DNA from: Cephalopachus bancanus
Taxonomy: Eukaryota > Chordata > Mammalia > Primates > Tarsiidae
Assembly (NCBI GenBank): GCA_027257055.1
Contig: JAPVLO010000019.1
Coordinates: forward strand, 17,162,501 to 17,226,500
Direction of reading: 5' to 3'
DNA length: 64,000 bases
Shown: piece by piece, positions 21,753 to 33,537 of the stretch
How positions within the stretch are numbered: the first letter of the stretch is position 1
How the letters are laid out: each line of letters begins with the position of its first letter
Made by a program: the position numbers and the translations under genes
Notes under the pieces: model-generated
What the model was told of the DNA's origin: nothing
Databases searched by the model: none
Seen by the model: the letters and a program-made list of their open reading frames with translations, nothing else

Positions 21753-22092
21753 ACAGCTCTATGCACACACACACACACACATACCCAAAGCTCTCACTTT
21801 GACATCACTCTCGAATGGTCCCTTATAAATGCCCAGAAATAACTCTACATTTGCCTAGTTCGAACACTCTTTTACTCTTCCAGATGATTATTTAATCTCA
21901 GACCTCCAATAACTTCTCCACCCTCCTCACTCTCAGCTGATGGTCCACCATCTTATTTTACTGAGAATATAGAAATAGTCATAAAGAGATCAATGTGCTT
22001 CACACTTAAATCTATCAATCTCCCTACTACTACTATGTCTGTTCACTCTATTTTCCCTCTTGATATGGGAGATGTTTTCCCTGTTCCTATCC
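21246..22092. other. Unassigned stretch with a CA repeat
   Basis: Pyrimidine-rich and repetitive around 21605-21675 (attaccactttctc repeated), then the CA tract. No gene. Confidence 0.5.
21716..21781. repeat. (CA)n microsatellite, interrupted
   Basis: About 16 CA units, a tgacagctctatg interruption, then about 8 more units. Confidence 0.95.
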
Positions 22093-22102
22093 AGGACCAA
22101 TT

Positions 22103-23593
22103 TTTTTTTTTTCAAATTTTAAAGACATGGGCTACAATTCAGGGTTAGGTATACAAATGTTCATTATGCAGGTACCCTTGATGATGAGGTGTGCCTCCAC
22201 CCTCCGGGAGTTTCCCTCAACTGCCAATCCCACCCCACTCCCTCCCCTGGCAGTTTCCCATTACTTTTAATCCCTTTCTTATAGTTTCATAATTGTTCAA
22301 GGTCCGCTTATGAGTGAGAACATATGGTACTCTGTTCTTTGTTTCTGTGGTAGATCACTGAGTATGATAGACTCTAAATCCATACAAGTTGCTGCAAAGT
22401 CCATATGTTTGTCCTTCTTTATAGTTGCATAATATTCCATTGTTTATCTGTACCACATTTTTTTACCCAGCCCATTTTTGATGGACAACAAGGTTGCATC
22501 CATGTTTCTGCTATTGTGAACAAGGATACAATAAACATGCGTGTACAGGTTTTTCTTTTGTAGAATGATTTGAGTTCCTCCAGGTATATTCCCAATAGGG
22601 AGATTGCTGAGTCATATGGAAGGTCAATTTCTAGTTCTTTCAGAAATCGTCACACTGTCTTCCAAAGAGGTTGCACTAGTTTGCATTCCCACTACCAGTG
22701 TACAAACGTTCCTTTTTCTCTGCATCCTTGCCAGCATCTGTTATTGATGGCCATTCTTACTGGAATTAGGTGGTATCTCAATCTGGTTTTGATTTACATT
22801 TCTCTGATGATTAGCAAGGCTGAACACTTTTACATGTGTCTATTGGCTGCCCATATATCTTCTTTTGAGAAGTGTCTATTCATATCTTTTACCCACTTTT
22901 TAATGGAGCTGTTTGGTTGTTTGTTTTTTTTCCTTTCTGCATGTTTGAGTTTCTTGTAGATCCTAGATGTTAGGCCTTTGTCAGATATACAGAGGCCTAA
23001 CATCTAGGCCTTTGTATATAGGCAAATATTTTTTCCCAGTCTGTGGGCTGTCTCCCCACTCTCCTGATGGTTTCTTTTGATTTGCAGAAGTTTTTCAGTT
23101 TGATGAGGTCCCACTTGACTATCTTACCTCTTATGCATGGGCACTTGGGATTTTAATCAGGATTTGGTTGCCAGTTCCAATTTCCATAAAGGTGTCTCCT
23201 GCATTTTCTAAAGTTCTTACAGTATAAGGTTTTACGTTTAGGTCTTTGATCCATTTAGAGTTAATTTTTGTGTACGATGATAGGTAAAGGTCCTGTTTCA
23301 ATATTCTGCATGTGATCAGCGAGTTTTCCTAGCACCATTTACTGAATAGGTTCTCCTCTCCCCAGTGGTTGTTGTTGGAGGCTTTGTCAAAGATGAGTTG
23401 GTTGAGAAATTGAGATTTTTGCTTCTGGAATCTTTATCCTGTTCCACTGGTCCGTATGCCTGTTCTTTTACCAATACCAGGCTGTTTTGATTATTGTAGA
23501 CTTATAGTAAATTTGGAAGTCTGGAAGTGTGATACCTCCTACTTTGTTTCTTTTGCTAAGGATTGTTTTGGCTATTCTTGGTCATTTATGTCT
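22103..23593 (-). mobile_element. L1, 5' truncated, minus strand
   Basis: Poly(T) at 22103, then the reverse complement of a lineage L1 3' UTR and the C-terminal ORF2 region. Flanked by aggaccaatt at 22093-22102 and 23594-23603, a target-site duplication. No intact ORF. It contains a small hairpin insertion at 22963-23007. Confidence 0.9.
22963..23007. repeat. Short inverted repeat (19-nt arms, 7-nt loop) in L1
   Basis: Arm ctagatgttaggcctttgt (22963-22981) pairs with acagaggcctaacatctag (22989-23007) with one mismatch. Other L1 copies, such as the one at 60754, lack the extra arm. Confidence 0.9.
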
Positions 23594-23873
23594 AGGACCA
23601 ATTCTTACTCAAATAGATTGAATAGGAGAAGAAAGTCCGTCCTTCCTACTGAAACACATTGTTCTAAAATTGTCCCTGTTGTCTCTTGCCCCACAATTTT
23701 TACCTCCCTACTGGATAATTCTATCAACAAGTAACATAGATATCCCACATTTTAAAACAAATCAAAACTCCCTTGAGCCAACATCCATACCCAATTTCCA
23801 TTCTATTTCTATGTTCTCCTTTACTGCAAAATTGCCTGATTTGTCTCTACTTGTTGTTTCTACTTACCCTTTC

Positions 23874-24167
23874 TTTTTTTTTTTTTTTTAGAGTTGGAGT
23901 CTCACTCTGTCACCCAGACTGGAGTGCAGTGGCTGCTCCCGGCCACCGCAGCCTCAACCTGCTGGGCTCCGGCGATCTTTCCGCCTCAATCTTCCGAGTA
24001 GCTGGAACTTCAGGTGCGCGCTACCACGCCCGGCTAATTTTTAATTTATTGTAGAGATGAGGTCTCGCCAAGTTGCCCAGGCGGGTCTCGAACCCACGGG
24101 CTCAGGCAATTCACTCACCTCAGCCTCCCAAGGCGCGGGATTATAGGCTGAGCCACCGAGCCCGGCC
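23874..24167 (-). mobile_element. Young-family Alu, minus strand
   Basis: Retains the CCAAGTTGCCCAGGCGGG (undeleted) junction. Flanks tacttaccctttc (23861-23873) and tactaaccctttc (24168-24180) form the duplication. Confidence 0.93.
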
Positions 24168-24180
24168 TACTAACCCTTTC

Positions 24181-25347
24181 GATTCTCGGACAAAGTCTGA
24201 TCAAGTTGTAACATTCAGTCGTCCAAACGTATTCTTCTTAAGATTCTAATGCATATTGTGACACCAAACCTAATGGTGAATTCTCCTTTCTCCTCTTGCT
24301 TGACTTCCTGGCATAACTTGACTCAGTTGGTTGCTCTTTCCTTGAAGCAATTTTTCACCAGTCTCTAGGACTCCTCCACTATTGGCTATGCTCTAAGTCT
24401 CACTGGCTACTCCTTCTCAATCTTCTTTGTTGGTTCCTGCTCGTCTTTTTTACCTTTAAAATTTGGGGTGCTCCATCCTTAGCCATCTCCTCCTCGTTTA
24501 CATATAATCACAAGGTGATCTTATTTAGTGAATACTATATATCTTCTAATGAATCCACAAAGTGCATCTCTATCCTGTACTTCACCTCTAAATTTTAGAC
24601 TTTTCTATATCCAGTTGCCTATTAAATATCTTCACTTGGATTCTAATAGGCATTTTGAATCTAACAAGTTCAAAACATATCTATTGATCTCAAAACCTAC
24701 ACATTCCCAGTTTTCTCATTCCAATTAATGACAACATTTTTCTAGTTGTCTAGGAAGAAATCTTGGACTCCATCCTTTGAATTACTTCTTACTTCCACAA
24801 TACATAGTCAATCAATCAAAAACTTTTAATCAGCTTTGGTTTAAAAATATATCTGGAATCTGACTGCATTTTACCCTCTTTAATTTTACCACTATCAAGT
24901 TTCACCTAGATTATTGCAATATTCTCCCCAATCTGTCTGTTGCTGTCCTTACTACATGTTAGTCTATTAATAATACAAGAGTCATATGAGTTTGCTAAAA
25001 TACACCATAACTTTCTATTTCTCTACCCCAAACTTAGTACTTCTGTTCTCATCATTCTTCATAACAACAACAAACTATAAATTATTGTTGGCTATGTGAG
25101 TGTGTATATGCCTACACATTTCTGTTATTCACTCTGTTTTGCAGTTAGCTCATTTCTAGTTAATTTTTGTATATAACACTAGCTACAGATAGAGGTTTTT
25201 TTTGTTGTTGTCATAGTGGCATTGATAGTGATTACCTTTTTATATAGTCAGATTGCTCCATTACTATGTGTTGAAGGGATTATCCTCTCTCCATTGAATC
25301 ATGCAAGGTGACAACTCTGTTCTTTGGTCCTTACAATCATTTACTCA
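24181..25347. other. Unassigned stretch, possibly an ancient LINE relic
   Basis: The segment near 24890-24960 (cacctagattattgcaatat) resembles a very old mammalian repeat, but I cannot name it firmly. No gene. Confidence 0.4.
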
Positions 25348-25357
25348 CTGATGACTC

Positions 25358-25668
25358 TTTTTTGTTTGTTTGTTTTTTTGTTTTTTTGTTTGTTTTGAGT
25401 TAGAGTCTCATTCTATCACCCAGACTGGAGTGCAGTGGCCACTCCCGGCCACCGCAGCCTCGACCTGCTGGGCTCCGGTGATCCATCCGCCTCAGCCTTT
25501 CGAGTAGCCGGAATTACAGGCATGTGCTACCACGCCCTGCTGATTTTTTGATTTATTGTAGAGATGAGGTCTCGCTGTCCAGGCAGGTCTCTAACCCGCG
25601 GGCTCAGGCAATCCACTCACATCAGCCTCCCAAAGGCGCGGGATTACAGGCTGAGCCACCGAGCCCAG
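25358..25668 (-). mobile_element. Young Alu, minus strand, long TTTG-rich tail
   Basis: Duplication ctgatgactc at 25348-25357 and 25669-25678. The tail is a mixture of T and TTTG units. Confidence 0.93.
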
Positions 25669-25844
25669 CTGATGACTCATTTTCCAGCAAATTTTGGCCG
25701 GAATAGACTTAATTCAGAAAGCCTGCACTAAAGTTCCTGTATGGGGATTTCCCTACTTTATCATGGCCCAGATCTTTCCCTTGTCATCCCAGGCTTCTGG
25801 ACTTACAATAGAAATCTGCCAGAGTGAGATTAAGAGTCCATATC

Positions 25845-26131
25845 TCGGCCGGGCTCAGGGGCTCAGCCTGTAATTCCGCGCCTTTGGGAGGCTGAGGTGA
25901 GTGAATTGCCTGAGCCCGCGGGTTCGAGACCCGCCTGGGTACCGAGACCTCATCTCTACAATAAATCAAAAAATCAGCCGGGCGTGGTAGCGCATGCCTG
26001 TAATTCTGGCTACTTGGAAGGCTGAGGCGGAAGGATCGCCGGAGCCCAGCAGATCGAGGCTGCGGTGGCCGGAAGTGGCCACTGCACTCCAGTCTGGGCG
26101 ACAGAGTGAGACTCCACCTCAAAAAAAAAAA
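25845..26131 (+). mobile_element. Young Alu
   Basis: Full dimer with GGCCGGGCTCAGGGGCTCAG head and A tail. Flanks agtccatatc / agtccatacc. Confidence 0.93.
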
Positions 26132-26141
26132 AAGTCCATAC

Positions 26142-27023
26142 CATACCTGAACTTAGGCACTTCTCAGACTCCTCTCATTCCTCTGAAAGGGTCCAAAAAA
26201 TTTTAGGGTCTTTTCATCAAGTGATTGCTATGCTGAGACAATTCCTCCTAGCCAAATGCAGAGATTTCACAATCTAAATGAAACTCATTCTTAGGACACA
26301 ATGGGAGAAATTTCTACAGGAGATAAGATCAATAATAAGATTTGCAAAATTTAGCTGCATGAGCCAAGGATGGTGAAATTTCCCTCAGTCTTTGTGTTCC
26401 CAGATGGGGCTGGTGTGGTAGCAGAAATCACATGATAGCAAGACACTAAGAACTGGCACAAGATCTGCACATTAGATCCAGAGGCTATCGTTCTCACATA
26501 CATCTTTTTTAACCCTTGTAATAATCCTATAAGGTTGGCATCATTGCCCTATTACAGATGAGGAAAGGTTATGCGTGAAGTCCAGGCTCAAACCACCACA
26601 AATGTGGCAGCATGATGATGCAGTGTCAACACCATTTCCTGAGTAAGCCTGAGTTAAGTCAAAATTTGGGGTTCTTTAAGCCCACTAGTGGTGATCAGAT
26701 GATTCAAGTTGCAAGTCAAGGAGACTAGATGAGAAAAGAAATGATAAGTCATGGTATTCCCTGTACTTTTCTACCAGTTATTATTCCCTATACCAGCTCA
26801 CCCCAGTTATTATTCATGCATCTAACATGAAGTTCTGCCCCAGATAACCTGGCATCTTACTCTTTCCCCAAACATGCTTTCTTACTCTAGCCTGTATATT
26901 TTTTGTGCACATGTACTTTTAATGACTGAACTCATTTCTCAAACATTTTTCTTCCACTGCTGTATTATCACTAGGATCTGTCAACACAAGTATAGCAGTT
27001 CCTTCCTCAGATGTTGCTTTAAT
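26142..27023. other. Unassigned stretch with a MIR piece
   Basis: MIR-like segment at about 26500-26600 (taatcctataaggttggcat, acagatgaggaaaggttatg). The rest is unassigned. Confidence 0.5.
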
Positions 27024-27038
27024 AAAAATAGTACTGCC

Positions 27039-27328
27039 GAGCCGGGCTCGGTGGCTCAGCCTGTAATCCTGCGCCTTTGGGAGGCTGAGGTGAGTGGATT
27101 GCCTGAGCCTGCGGGTTCGAGACCCGCCTGGGCAGGCGAGACTTCATCTCTACAATAAATCAAAAAATCAGCTGGGCGTGGTAGCGCATGCCTGTAATTC
27201 CGGCTACTTGGAAGGCTGAGGTGGAAGGATCGCCGGAGCCCAGCAGGTCGAGGCTGCGGTGGCCGGGAGCGGCCACTGCACTCCAGTCTGGGTGACAGAG
27301 TAAGACTCCAACTAAAAAAAAAAAAAAA
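27039..27328 (+). mobile_element. Young Alu
   Basis: Has the intermediate junction GGCAGGCGAGAC. Duplication aaaaatagtactgcc at 27024-27038 and 27329-27343. Confidence 0.95.
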
Positions 27329-27343
27329 AAAAATAGTACTGCC

Positions 27344-27500
27344 ATTGTTTTTGCATCAACTATGTGCCAAGCACTGTGTTAGGTAAGCGCTTTGCTTATA
27401 CTTGTTTTATTCTTATAACAGTCCCCTAAGATAGGTATCTTTATCTTACCTCTGTTGATGAATTAGTTGAGGTGCAAGAAAATGAAATAATGTAGAAATC
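27344..27500 (+). mobile_element. MIR fragment
   Basis: Contains ctatgtgccaagcactgtgt and the following aataggtatctttatc/attagttgaggtgcaag part of the MIR core and 3' region. Confidence 0.7.
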
Positions 27501-27837
27501 AAAGCTAGTAAGTGGGAGAGTTAGCCTTTAACCAATGACTGACTTCAAAGTTGGTGTTCTTTGTTCCCCCAACTCCCAAGTTCTAAGCCTGTTTGAAAAT
27601 TTCTGGGGTACTCAGAGATGGTTCACCAGAAATTTATTGGCAGGAAAAATTTTTCCCAAGGGAAAAGAGATTCAACAAATGTAAGAGCAACTCATGAATG
27701 AAGGGCCAGGGTAGAGAAGAGAGACAACTTGGAGTTCTACCATGTGTTTCTTTCTCCTTTTGTCTGGCAGCCAAGCTGCTTGAAGGCATGCCTGAGATTT
27801 AGGGAGAAGGGACTGTGATAATTTGTAGATGGCTATG
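27501..27837. other. Unassigned stretch
   Basis: Nothing recognised. Confidence 0.5.
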
Positions 27838-28103
27838 CAGTAAGTTCCTTACATATGAACGAGTTCCTTTCTGAGAGTGCATTTGTAAGCCCAATTAGTC
27901 TTTAAGTCCAAAAAAACTATATAGTACAGTACTGTAATTGGCTTATAATACTTTTCACACAGATAATACATAATAAACAAACACCAAAAAATAAAGAAAA
28001 CATGTTTAATCTTACAGAACAGCACTTGACAATATACACCAGACACATACATTTCATCTTTGAAAGTTTGCCGCTTGAAGGTTCGTATGTAGGGGACTTA
28101 CTG
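27838..28103. mobile_element. Tigger-like MITE with terminal inverted repeats
   Basis: 266 bp. The 23-bp ends (27838-27860 and 28081-28103) match as inverted repeats at 20 of 23 positions, starting CAGTAAGT. TA dinucleotides lie close to both ends. No transposase sequence. It resembles ancient mammalian Tigger-derived elements with 'ttataatacttttcacac' in the body. Confidence 0.8.
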
Positions 28104-28699
28104 TATATGGCATCCGTGGTATGTGGCACGTAGTGGCCTAATGTTTTCCTAGTAGAGTATTAATGCATAGAGATGTCAGGTAGCTTTTGTAAGTTGTATA
28201 GACTCCAGTGGGGACTTGATTGGTCAGGGAAACTTGACACCTCCAATGCTTCAGCAATCCACTGGTGGTAGGTCATGACAAATGATATTATTGATAACTA
28301 GAGGGACAGAGGAAAGAAAGCACAGGGTCATTTCAAATCAACCAATGCTTATGAGACACCTAGTGTGTGCAGGCAATGTTGTTAATGTGCTAGGGTCATG
28401 GTACCTGTGGCATGTTTGAACAGACGTGTGGGAGTGGATAGGAAATCTAAGCATGACAAGGGCCTTCATATGCTTCTTGTGCTCAGAGGGCAATACCTTT
28501 TTTAATTCATCTACCCAGAGTGAGCATCTTTTGGTGATTCATGCAAAGGTGATTTTACTCATTGCTCTGCTCCTCATCGAAGTTAGTTAAGAAGGACTAA
28601 AAGATGCTGAAGATACCTGGATATAAAGTAGGGGGATGAGGAACCTAGAAAAATATTGCTGCACTGTTATTTTGGTCCTATGTTGCCTCCACCATTTTG
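28104..28699. other. Unassigned stretch; possible L2 trace
   Basis: A weak L2-like trace (minus) at about 28340-28400 (gtgtgcaggcaatgttgtta). Nothing else recognised. Confidence 0.45.
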
Positions 28700-28885
28700 T
28701 TTCAGAAGTTGATTTATATCAATGTTAGTCTTGCCTTTTCATATGGATACAGTTTCCTTAAGGATAATGACTATATCATTCATCTATTTCTTCAAGAATC
28801 TCAGAGTATAAAAATGTGTACTTATATTTATTTTAACAATTATTTGTTAAACCAGATGCATAAATAAATGAATGGTGACTATCAT
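28700..28885 (+). mobile_element. L2 3' end
   Basis: The order of ttccttaaggataatgacta, atttcttcaagaatctcaga and the TAAATAAATGAATGG end follows the L2 3' terminus. Confidence 0.6.
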
Positions 28886-29990
28886 GTGTAAGTACTTTTA
28901 AACCCCAACCTGTAGCATAAATGAATGAAACTTCTCATTTCACTCTCCATTTCTCAACTTCTGTAGGTTTCGACAAGCAGAAGTTGTAGCTAAAATTGAC
29001 CACTATACTCATTCTTCCGGGGAACAGGACATGCAGGATGTTCTAAAAATATATTCTTTGACTCATTAAAGTGAATTTCTCAAGAATGTAACAAAAATGA
29101 ACTTAATTCGTTCTAGGAAGAAATTTTCCTGTAGGTCCTAAGAAGGAGAAAAAAAAAGAGACAAAAAGGAACTGAGATATTGACCCAAAAAAAGAGAGAA
29201 AATGGAAGTTGGAAAAAAGGAAGGAAGATATTCATGCCAAGATACAATACCATTAGAATACCTTACTACTGATTTTAAAAGAAAAAAATTACTTTCTTTT
29301 CCACTGTTTGTGCCAGTATCATGTGAGATCGTGTCATACATTGAGGGCAATCCAGTATCAGTTAAATAAAGAATTGGTTGATATACTTGAGCAATAATGT
29401 GAACTCAGCATTTCAAGTAAGAGCTAGAAAATTGGGCTCTTAGACATTCCCAAGTTGGAGGTTAGCCTGGGCTGTTAAATGAGGCTCTAGGACTCTTCTG
29501 CTACCGCATGTGATCAGCTAGCATGCCAGTGATGAGTGACCCCTCAGATGCATGGCACATTCTATCTGAACCCAGGACACTATTTCAAGGTGACCAGGAG
29601 TTCAAGGGTGTATTTTAACTCTCCATATGCAACAAATAGCATCCCTCCACACCTTGGCATTTACTTCTCCTCTAAAATGAAAAAGTATAATATGAGAGAG
29701 TGGGGGTGGTATCTTTTATCCACACCAGTGGAAGAAGAAATGTCCAATTTATTAGCAAGATTTGGCACACTGTTTTTAGCAGGTTCACCACTCGTGGACA
29801 TCCTTCTAAAAGTGATTTGTCACACGTATTGAAAAAACTACCATGTGTCTCGTGTTTTCTCATATGTCACATCCCCGAGGGCTCATCAGAATAACTAAAG
29901 GGAAAAATGCGACCCATTTGAGACAAGTGGAAATAGAACTTTTACACACACACCAAAGCAAAGTCAAAATACACCAAACTGACTCCCTCA
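28886..29990. other. Unassigned stretch
   Basis: A 9-bp-stem hairpin (caacttctg / cagaagttg) lies at 28955-28986. Open frames here are short and unlike any family I know. Confidence 0.5.
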
Positions 29991-29993
29991 AAA

Positions 29994-30120
29994 TGATATA
30001 TATGTATGTATGTATGTGTATGTGTGTCTGTATATATATATATATATATTTTTTTTTTCCCTAAAAATCAAAAAGAAAATCACACACAACAGAGAGAGAG
30101 ACAGAGAGAGAGAGAGGGAG
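29994..30120. repeat. Compound microsatellite (TATG)n (TG)n (TA)n T-run, then (AG)n
   Basis: TATG/TG units to about 30028, TA units to about 30050, a T run, then a GA block at about 30091-30118. Confidence 0.9.
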
Positions 30121-30378
30121 GCAAACGATGAGAACAGAAAAGTAGATATAAAGTGGTCCTTAAACATGTGAAAAAGTAATCATTGTCATAAGATATAGAA
30201 TTTAATAATAAATCAAAATGCCACTTTTTATCAATTTAGGTTGGGAAAATCTCAAAGTTTAAAAATACACTTTTTAGCAACTCTGAAGGGAAATTAGAAC
30301 TCTTACATGGATGTATACTGGTACAACCCCTATAAAAGATGATTGGTACGATCTATGAAAATTAAAAATGCATATACT

Positions 30379-30648
30379 GCCGGGCTCGGTGGCTCAGCCT
30401 ATAATCCCGCACCTTTGGGAGGCTGAGGTGAGTGGATTGCCTGAGCCTGCGGGTTCGAGACCCGCCTGGGCAACTTGGCGAGACCTCATCTCTATAATAA
30501 ATCAAAAAATCAGCCAGGCATGGCAGCGCATGCCTGTAATTCCGGAGTCCAGCAGGTCGAGGCTGCGGTGACTGGGAGCGGCCACTGCACTCCAGTCTGG
30601 ACGACTGAGTGAGACCCCAACTCAAAAAAACAAAAAAACAAAAAACAT
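30379..30648 (+). mobile_element. Young-family Alu with internal deletion
   Basis: Undeleted GGCAACTTGGCGAGACC junction. About 33 bp of the right monomer is missing at attccgg|agtccagcag. Duplication aaatgcatatact at 30366-30378 and 30649-30661. Confidence 0.93.
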
Positions 30649-30739
30649 AAATGCATATACTTTTCTAATAGTCTTGTTCCTGGGAATTAATCTTGAAGAT
30701 ACATATCTGCAAAAGAATGTTAGTATAATGTCAGTCATT

Positions 30740-31424
30740 ACCAAATTTTAAAATGAGCAAAGGATCTGACTACACATTTTTTCAAGAAAGATATGCAAAT
30801 GACCAATAATTATATGAACAGATATTCAGGATCATTAGTCATCAGGGACATGTAAATCAAAACCACAAGGAGATAGCACTTCACATTCCCTGAATGACTA
30901 CATTAATAAAGTCAGGTAAGAGCAAGTGTTGGCAACTATATAGTTATAACCGAGTTTTCATAAATTGCTACTGGGAAAATAAAATGGTGTAGTCACTGTT
31001 GAAAAAGACTGGAATTTGCTCAAACAACTAAATACATACTTCCCATGTGATCTAACAATTCCACTCTGGGTATATAACTAAGAGAAATTAAAACACGTCT
31101 ACATAAAACATGTGCGTAGACATTTATAGCAGATTTATTTATAATGTACAAAAGGTGAAACAACCCAATTGTCCACCACCTATGCATGGATAAACAAAAT
31201 GGGATATACCAATACAATAGAACATTACTCAGCCATAAAAAACCACAAAGTACTGATACATGTTATTACAGGCTACGATATGGATGAACCTTGAAAACAT
31301 GCTGGGTGAAAGAATCCAGTCATGGAAAACTATGTACCATAATGATACCATTTGTATAAAAGTCCAGAATAGAGAAATCTATAGAAAGACAAAGAAGATT
31401 CATGTTTGCTTAAGGCAGGTAGTG
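30740..31424 (+). mobile_element. Old L1M ORF2 3' end and UTR
   Basis: Shows gatatgcaaatgaccaataa, gtaaatcaaaaccacaagga, tctaacaattccactctggg and actcagccataaaaaacc, in L1 order. Diverged, no ORF. Confidence 0.85.
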
Positions 31425-31782
31425 GTCTAGGGATGGGAACTGTTTGACAATTAGCAAAAGATTTGGACATGTCACCAAAGAAAAAATGTTACTGGAAGAT
31501 AAGCTTATGAAAAGGTATTTGACATCATTTCCCATATTAAAATGGTAAAATTTTAAAAGACTAACTTTATTAAGTGTTAGTGAAGAGGGAGAACAACTAG
31601 AATTCACAGACATTGTTGGCAGAAATGCAAAATGATGCAACCACTTTATAAAATAGTTGAGTAGACTCTTGTGAAGTTAAACTTAAACATATCTAGGACC
31701 TAGCTTTTCACTCTTAGGAATTTACCCAAGAGAAAATAAAAATATTCACACAATGACCTGTAGAGAATGTGTTATAGCATCT

Positions 31783-32069
31783 GCATTAGTTTCTGCTGTC
31801 ACAAATTACCATACATTTAGTAGTGTAAAGCAGGACCAAATTTATTATCTTACAGTTCTGAGGTCAGAAGTTCAAAATCACTTCCATTAGGCTAAAATCA
31901 ATGTATCTGAAGGATTTCATTCCTTCTGGAGGCCCTAGGGGAGAAATTGTTTTCTTGACTATGCTTACTTTAGAGGCTACCTTTATTCCTGGTTTCTTGT
32001 AGTCCCCTTCCTCTGTCTTCAAAGCCAGCCGTATAGCATCTTCAATTCTCTCTCTCTCCCTCTTTCACA

Positions 32070-32113
<44 letters not shown>

Positions 32114-32345
32114 CTTTGCTTCAGTTGCCACATGTCCTCTGACTCTGACTCTCCTACTCCCTCTTACCCTTATAAAAATTCTTATGATTGCCTTGCATCA
32201 ACCTAGATAATCCATTATAATTCCCTTACCTCACACCTTAATCATACCTACAAAGTCCCTTTTGCTATTCACATATTCACACTTTCTAGAGATTAAGATT
32301 CAGTTGGGGGTGGTGAGGAGGAAGATGTTATTCTGCCTACTACAG
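31783..32345 (-). mobile_element. MaLR (MST/MLT1-type) LTR, minus strand
   Basis: Starts gcattagtttctgctgtcac, the reverse complement of the usual MaLR 3' end, followed by ttattatcttacagttctga and ttccttctggaggccctagg. It contains a CT/CA microsatellite. The boundary is approximate. Confidence 0.65.
32045..32112. repeat. (TC)n then (CA)n microsatellite
   Basis: TC run at about 32047-32060, then about 20 CA units from 32071. Confidence 0.95.
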
Positions 32346-32449
32346 TAGCTTTACTCATAATCACTAAAAACTGGAAAAAAATGCAGATGACCCATTAACT
32401 TATAAATGGATAAACAAATTGCTGTACACTCAATACAATGGAAACAAAA

Positions 32450-32998
32450 TGTAAGACATCTGAACACCACGCTCTTCCACAGTCTTCTCACACCAACATG
32501 CCTGACATGTGTGAGAGGAATATGATAAGGCTGGGGTGTATCTTAGTCTCATTAAACCTCCTGACCAAGATTATCTCCTTGCCAAATTCTAGTCAGGCTC
32601 CTGTGAGCTCTTTTTAACTAGGCCATGTCCTTAGGCATGTCCTCAAGAGTCCAATTTTAGTAAGAATCCTGCTAAATCTGCTTAGCCAGAATCTTCCCCC
32701 TCCTGCCTCCCCTCATATCTGATGAGATTTCTCATACTCCATCATACCCCAGGTGATGTTTGATCACCCTGGCCTAACTTCAGCAAGAATCTTGTTAGGT
32801 GGTTTTAGCCAGACTCCCTCCCTACCCCACCCGTAGTAATTTTCCTTACACTGAATCCCCATCCTGCTCCATGGCTATAAATTCCCACTATTCTTTGTTG
32901 GATTCAGAGTTGAGCCCAATCTCTCTTTCCTACTGCAAAGCTCATTGTAATAACTTATGGCAATAACACTGAGTAAACTGTACCTTACGGTTCTAACA
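32450..32998 (+). mobile_element. Endogenous retrovirus LTR (unassigned family)
   Basis: 549 bp, starts TGTAAGA and ends TCTAACA, an imperfect inverted repeat. A TATA-like ctataaattc lies about 125 bp before the end, then a degenerate poly(A) signal gagtaaa and ttacggttctaaca. Two related internal paragraphs around agtaagaatcctgctaaatc and agcaagaatcttgttaggtg give it an internal repeat. I see no clear target-site duplication and no viral gene. Confidence 0.7.
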
Positions 32999-33130
32999 AT
33001 GTTGGGAATAGTTTTCTTTAACACTGCTCACAAGACAGACAGAAAACTGGCATCTGAAGAGATCAGATGACTTGCTTAAGTGCACACACCTGAGATCTGC
33101 TTCTGGGTTCAGCACTTTCCCTACTATACT
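32999..33130 (-). mobile_element. MIR fragment (probable)
   Basis: The stretch gatgacttgcttaagtgcac ... tctgcttctgggttcagcac matches the reverse of the MIR core. Confidence 0.55.
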
Positions 33131-33144
33131 CCACATTAATTCTT

Positions 33145-33480
33145 TTTTTGTTTATTTTGACCTAGGTTTGACCTAGGGTTTTTTTTTTTTTTTTGGTTTG
33201 GGGGGGTTTTTTGAGTTGGAGTCTCACTCCATCGCCATGGCACACTCACGGCCACCCCAGCGTTGACTTGCTAGGCTCCGGTGATCCTTCCGCCTCAGTC
33301 TTCCAAGTAGACGGAACTACAGGCACAAGCTACCATGCCCAGCTAATTACTTATTTATTTATTGTAGAGACGAGGTCTCACCAAGTTGCCCGGGCTGGTC
33401 TCGAACCCACGGGCTCGGGCAATCCACTCGCCTTGGCCTCCCAAAATGCTGGGATTACAGGCTGAGCCACCAAGCCAGGT
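33145..33480 (-). mobile_element. Young-family Alu with unusual tail
   Basis: Duplication ccacattaattctt at 33131-33144 and 33481-33494. The tail carries two copies of tttgacctagg between T runs and a G7 run. CCAAGTTGCCCGGGCTGG junction. Confidence 0.93.
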
Positions 33481-33537
33481 CCACATTAATTCTTAATAAG
33501 TTCTTGGTCCCAGGAAAATAATAAAAAACATAAATGA

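Larger units (their letters stand above)
31425..32449 (+). mobile_element. Second L1M fragment, interrupted by a MaLR LTR
   Basis: L1M sequence at 31500-31782 continues after the LTR at about 32346-32449 (tagctttactcataatcact, tggataaacaaattgctgta), where the second LTR cuts it off. Confidence 0.75.

Noticed and set aside
21716..21781. CRISPR-like regular repeat
   Set aside because: Dinucleotide microsatellite; the genome is a primate and there are no repeat-spacer units.
22570..22959. 129-codon plus-strand frame (and a similar minus-strand one at 60788-61183)
   Set aside because: Antisense to L1 ORF2 tail and 3' UTR; the same spurious peptide appears in both L1 copies.
29143..29230. Purine-rich stretch resembling a regulatory tract
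   Set aside because: Simple A/G richness only; no motif or repeat structure supports a function.
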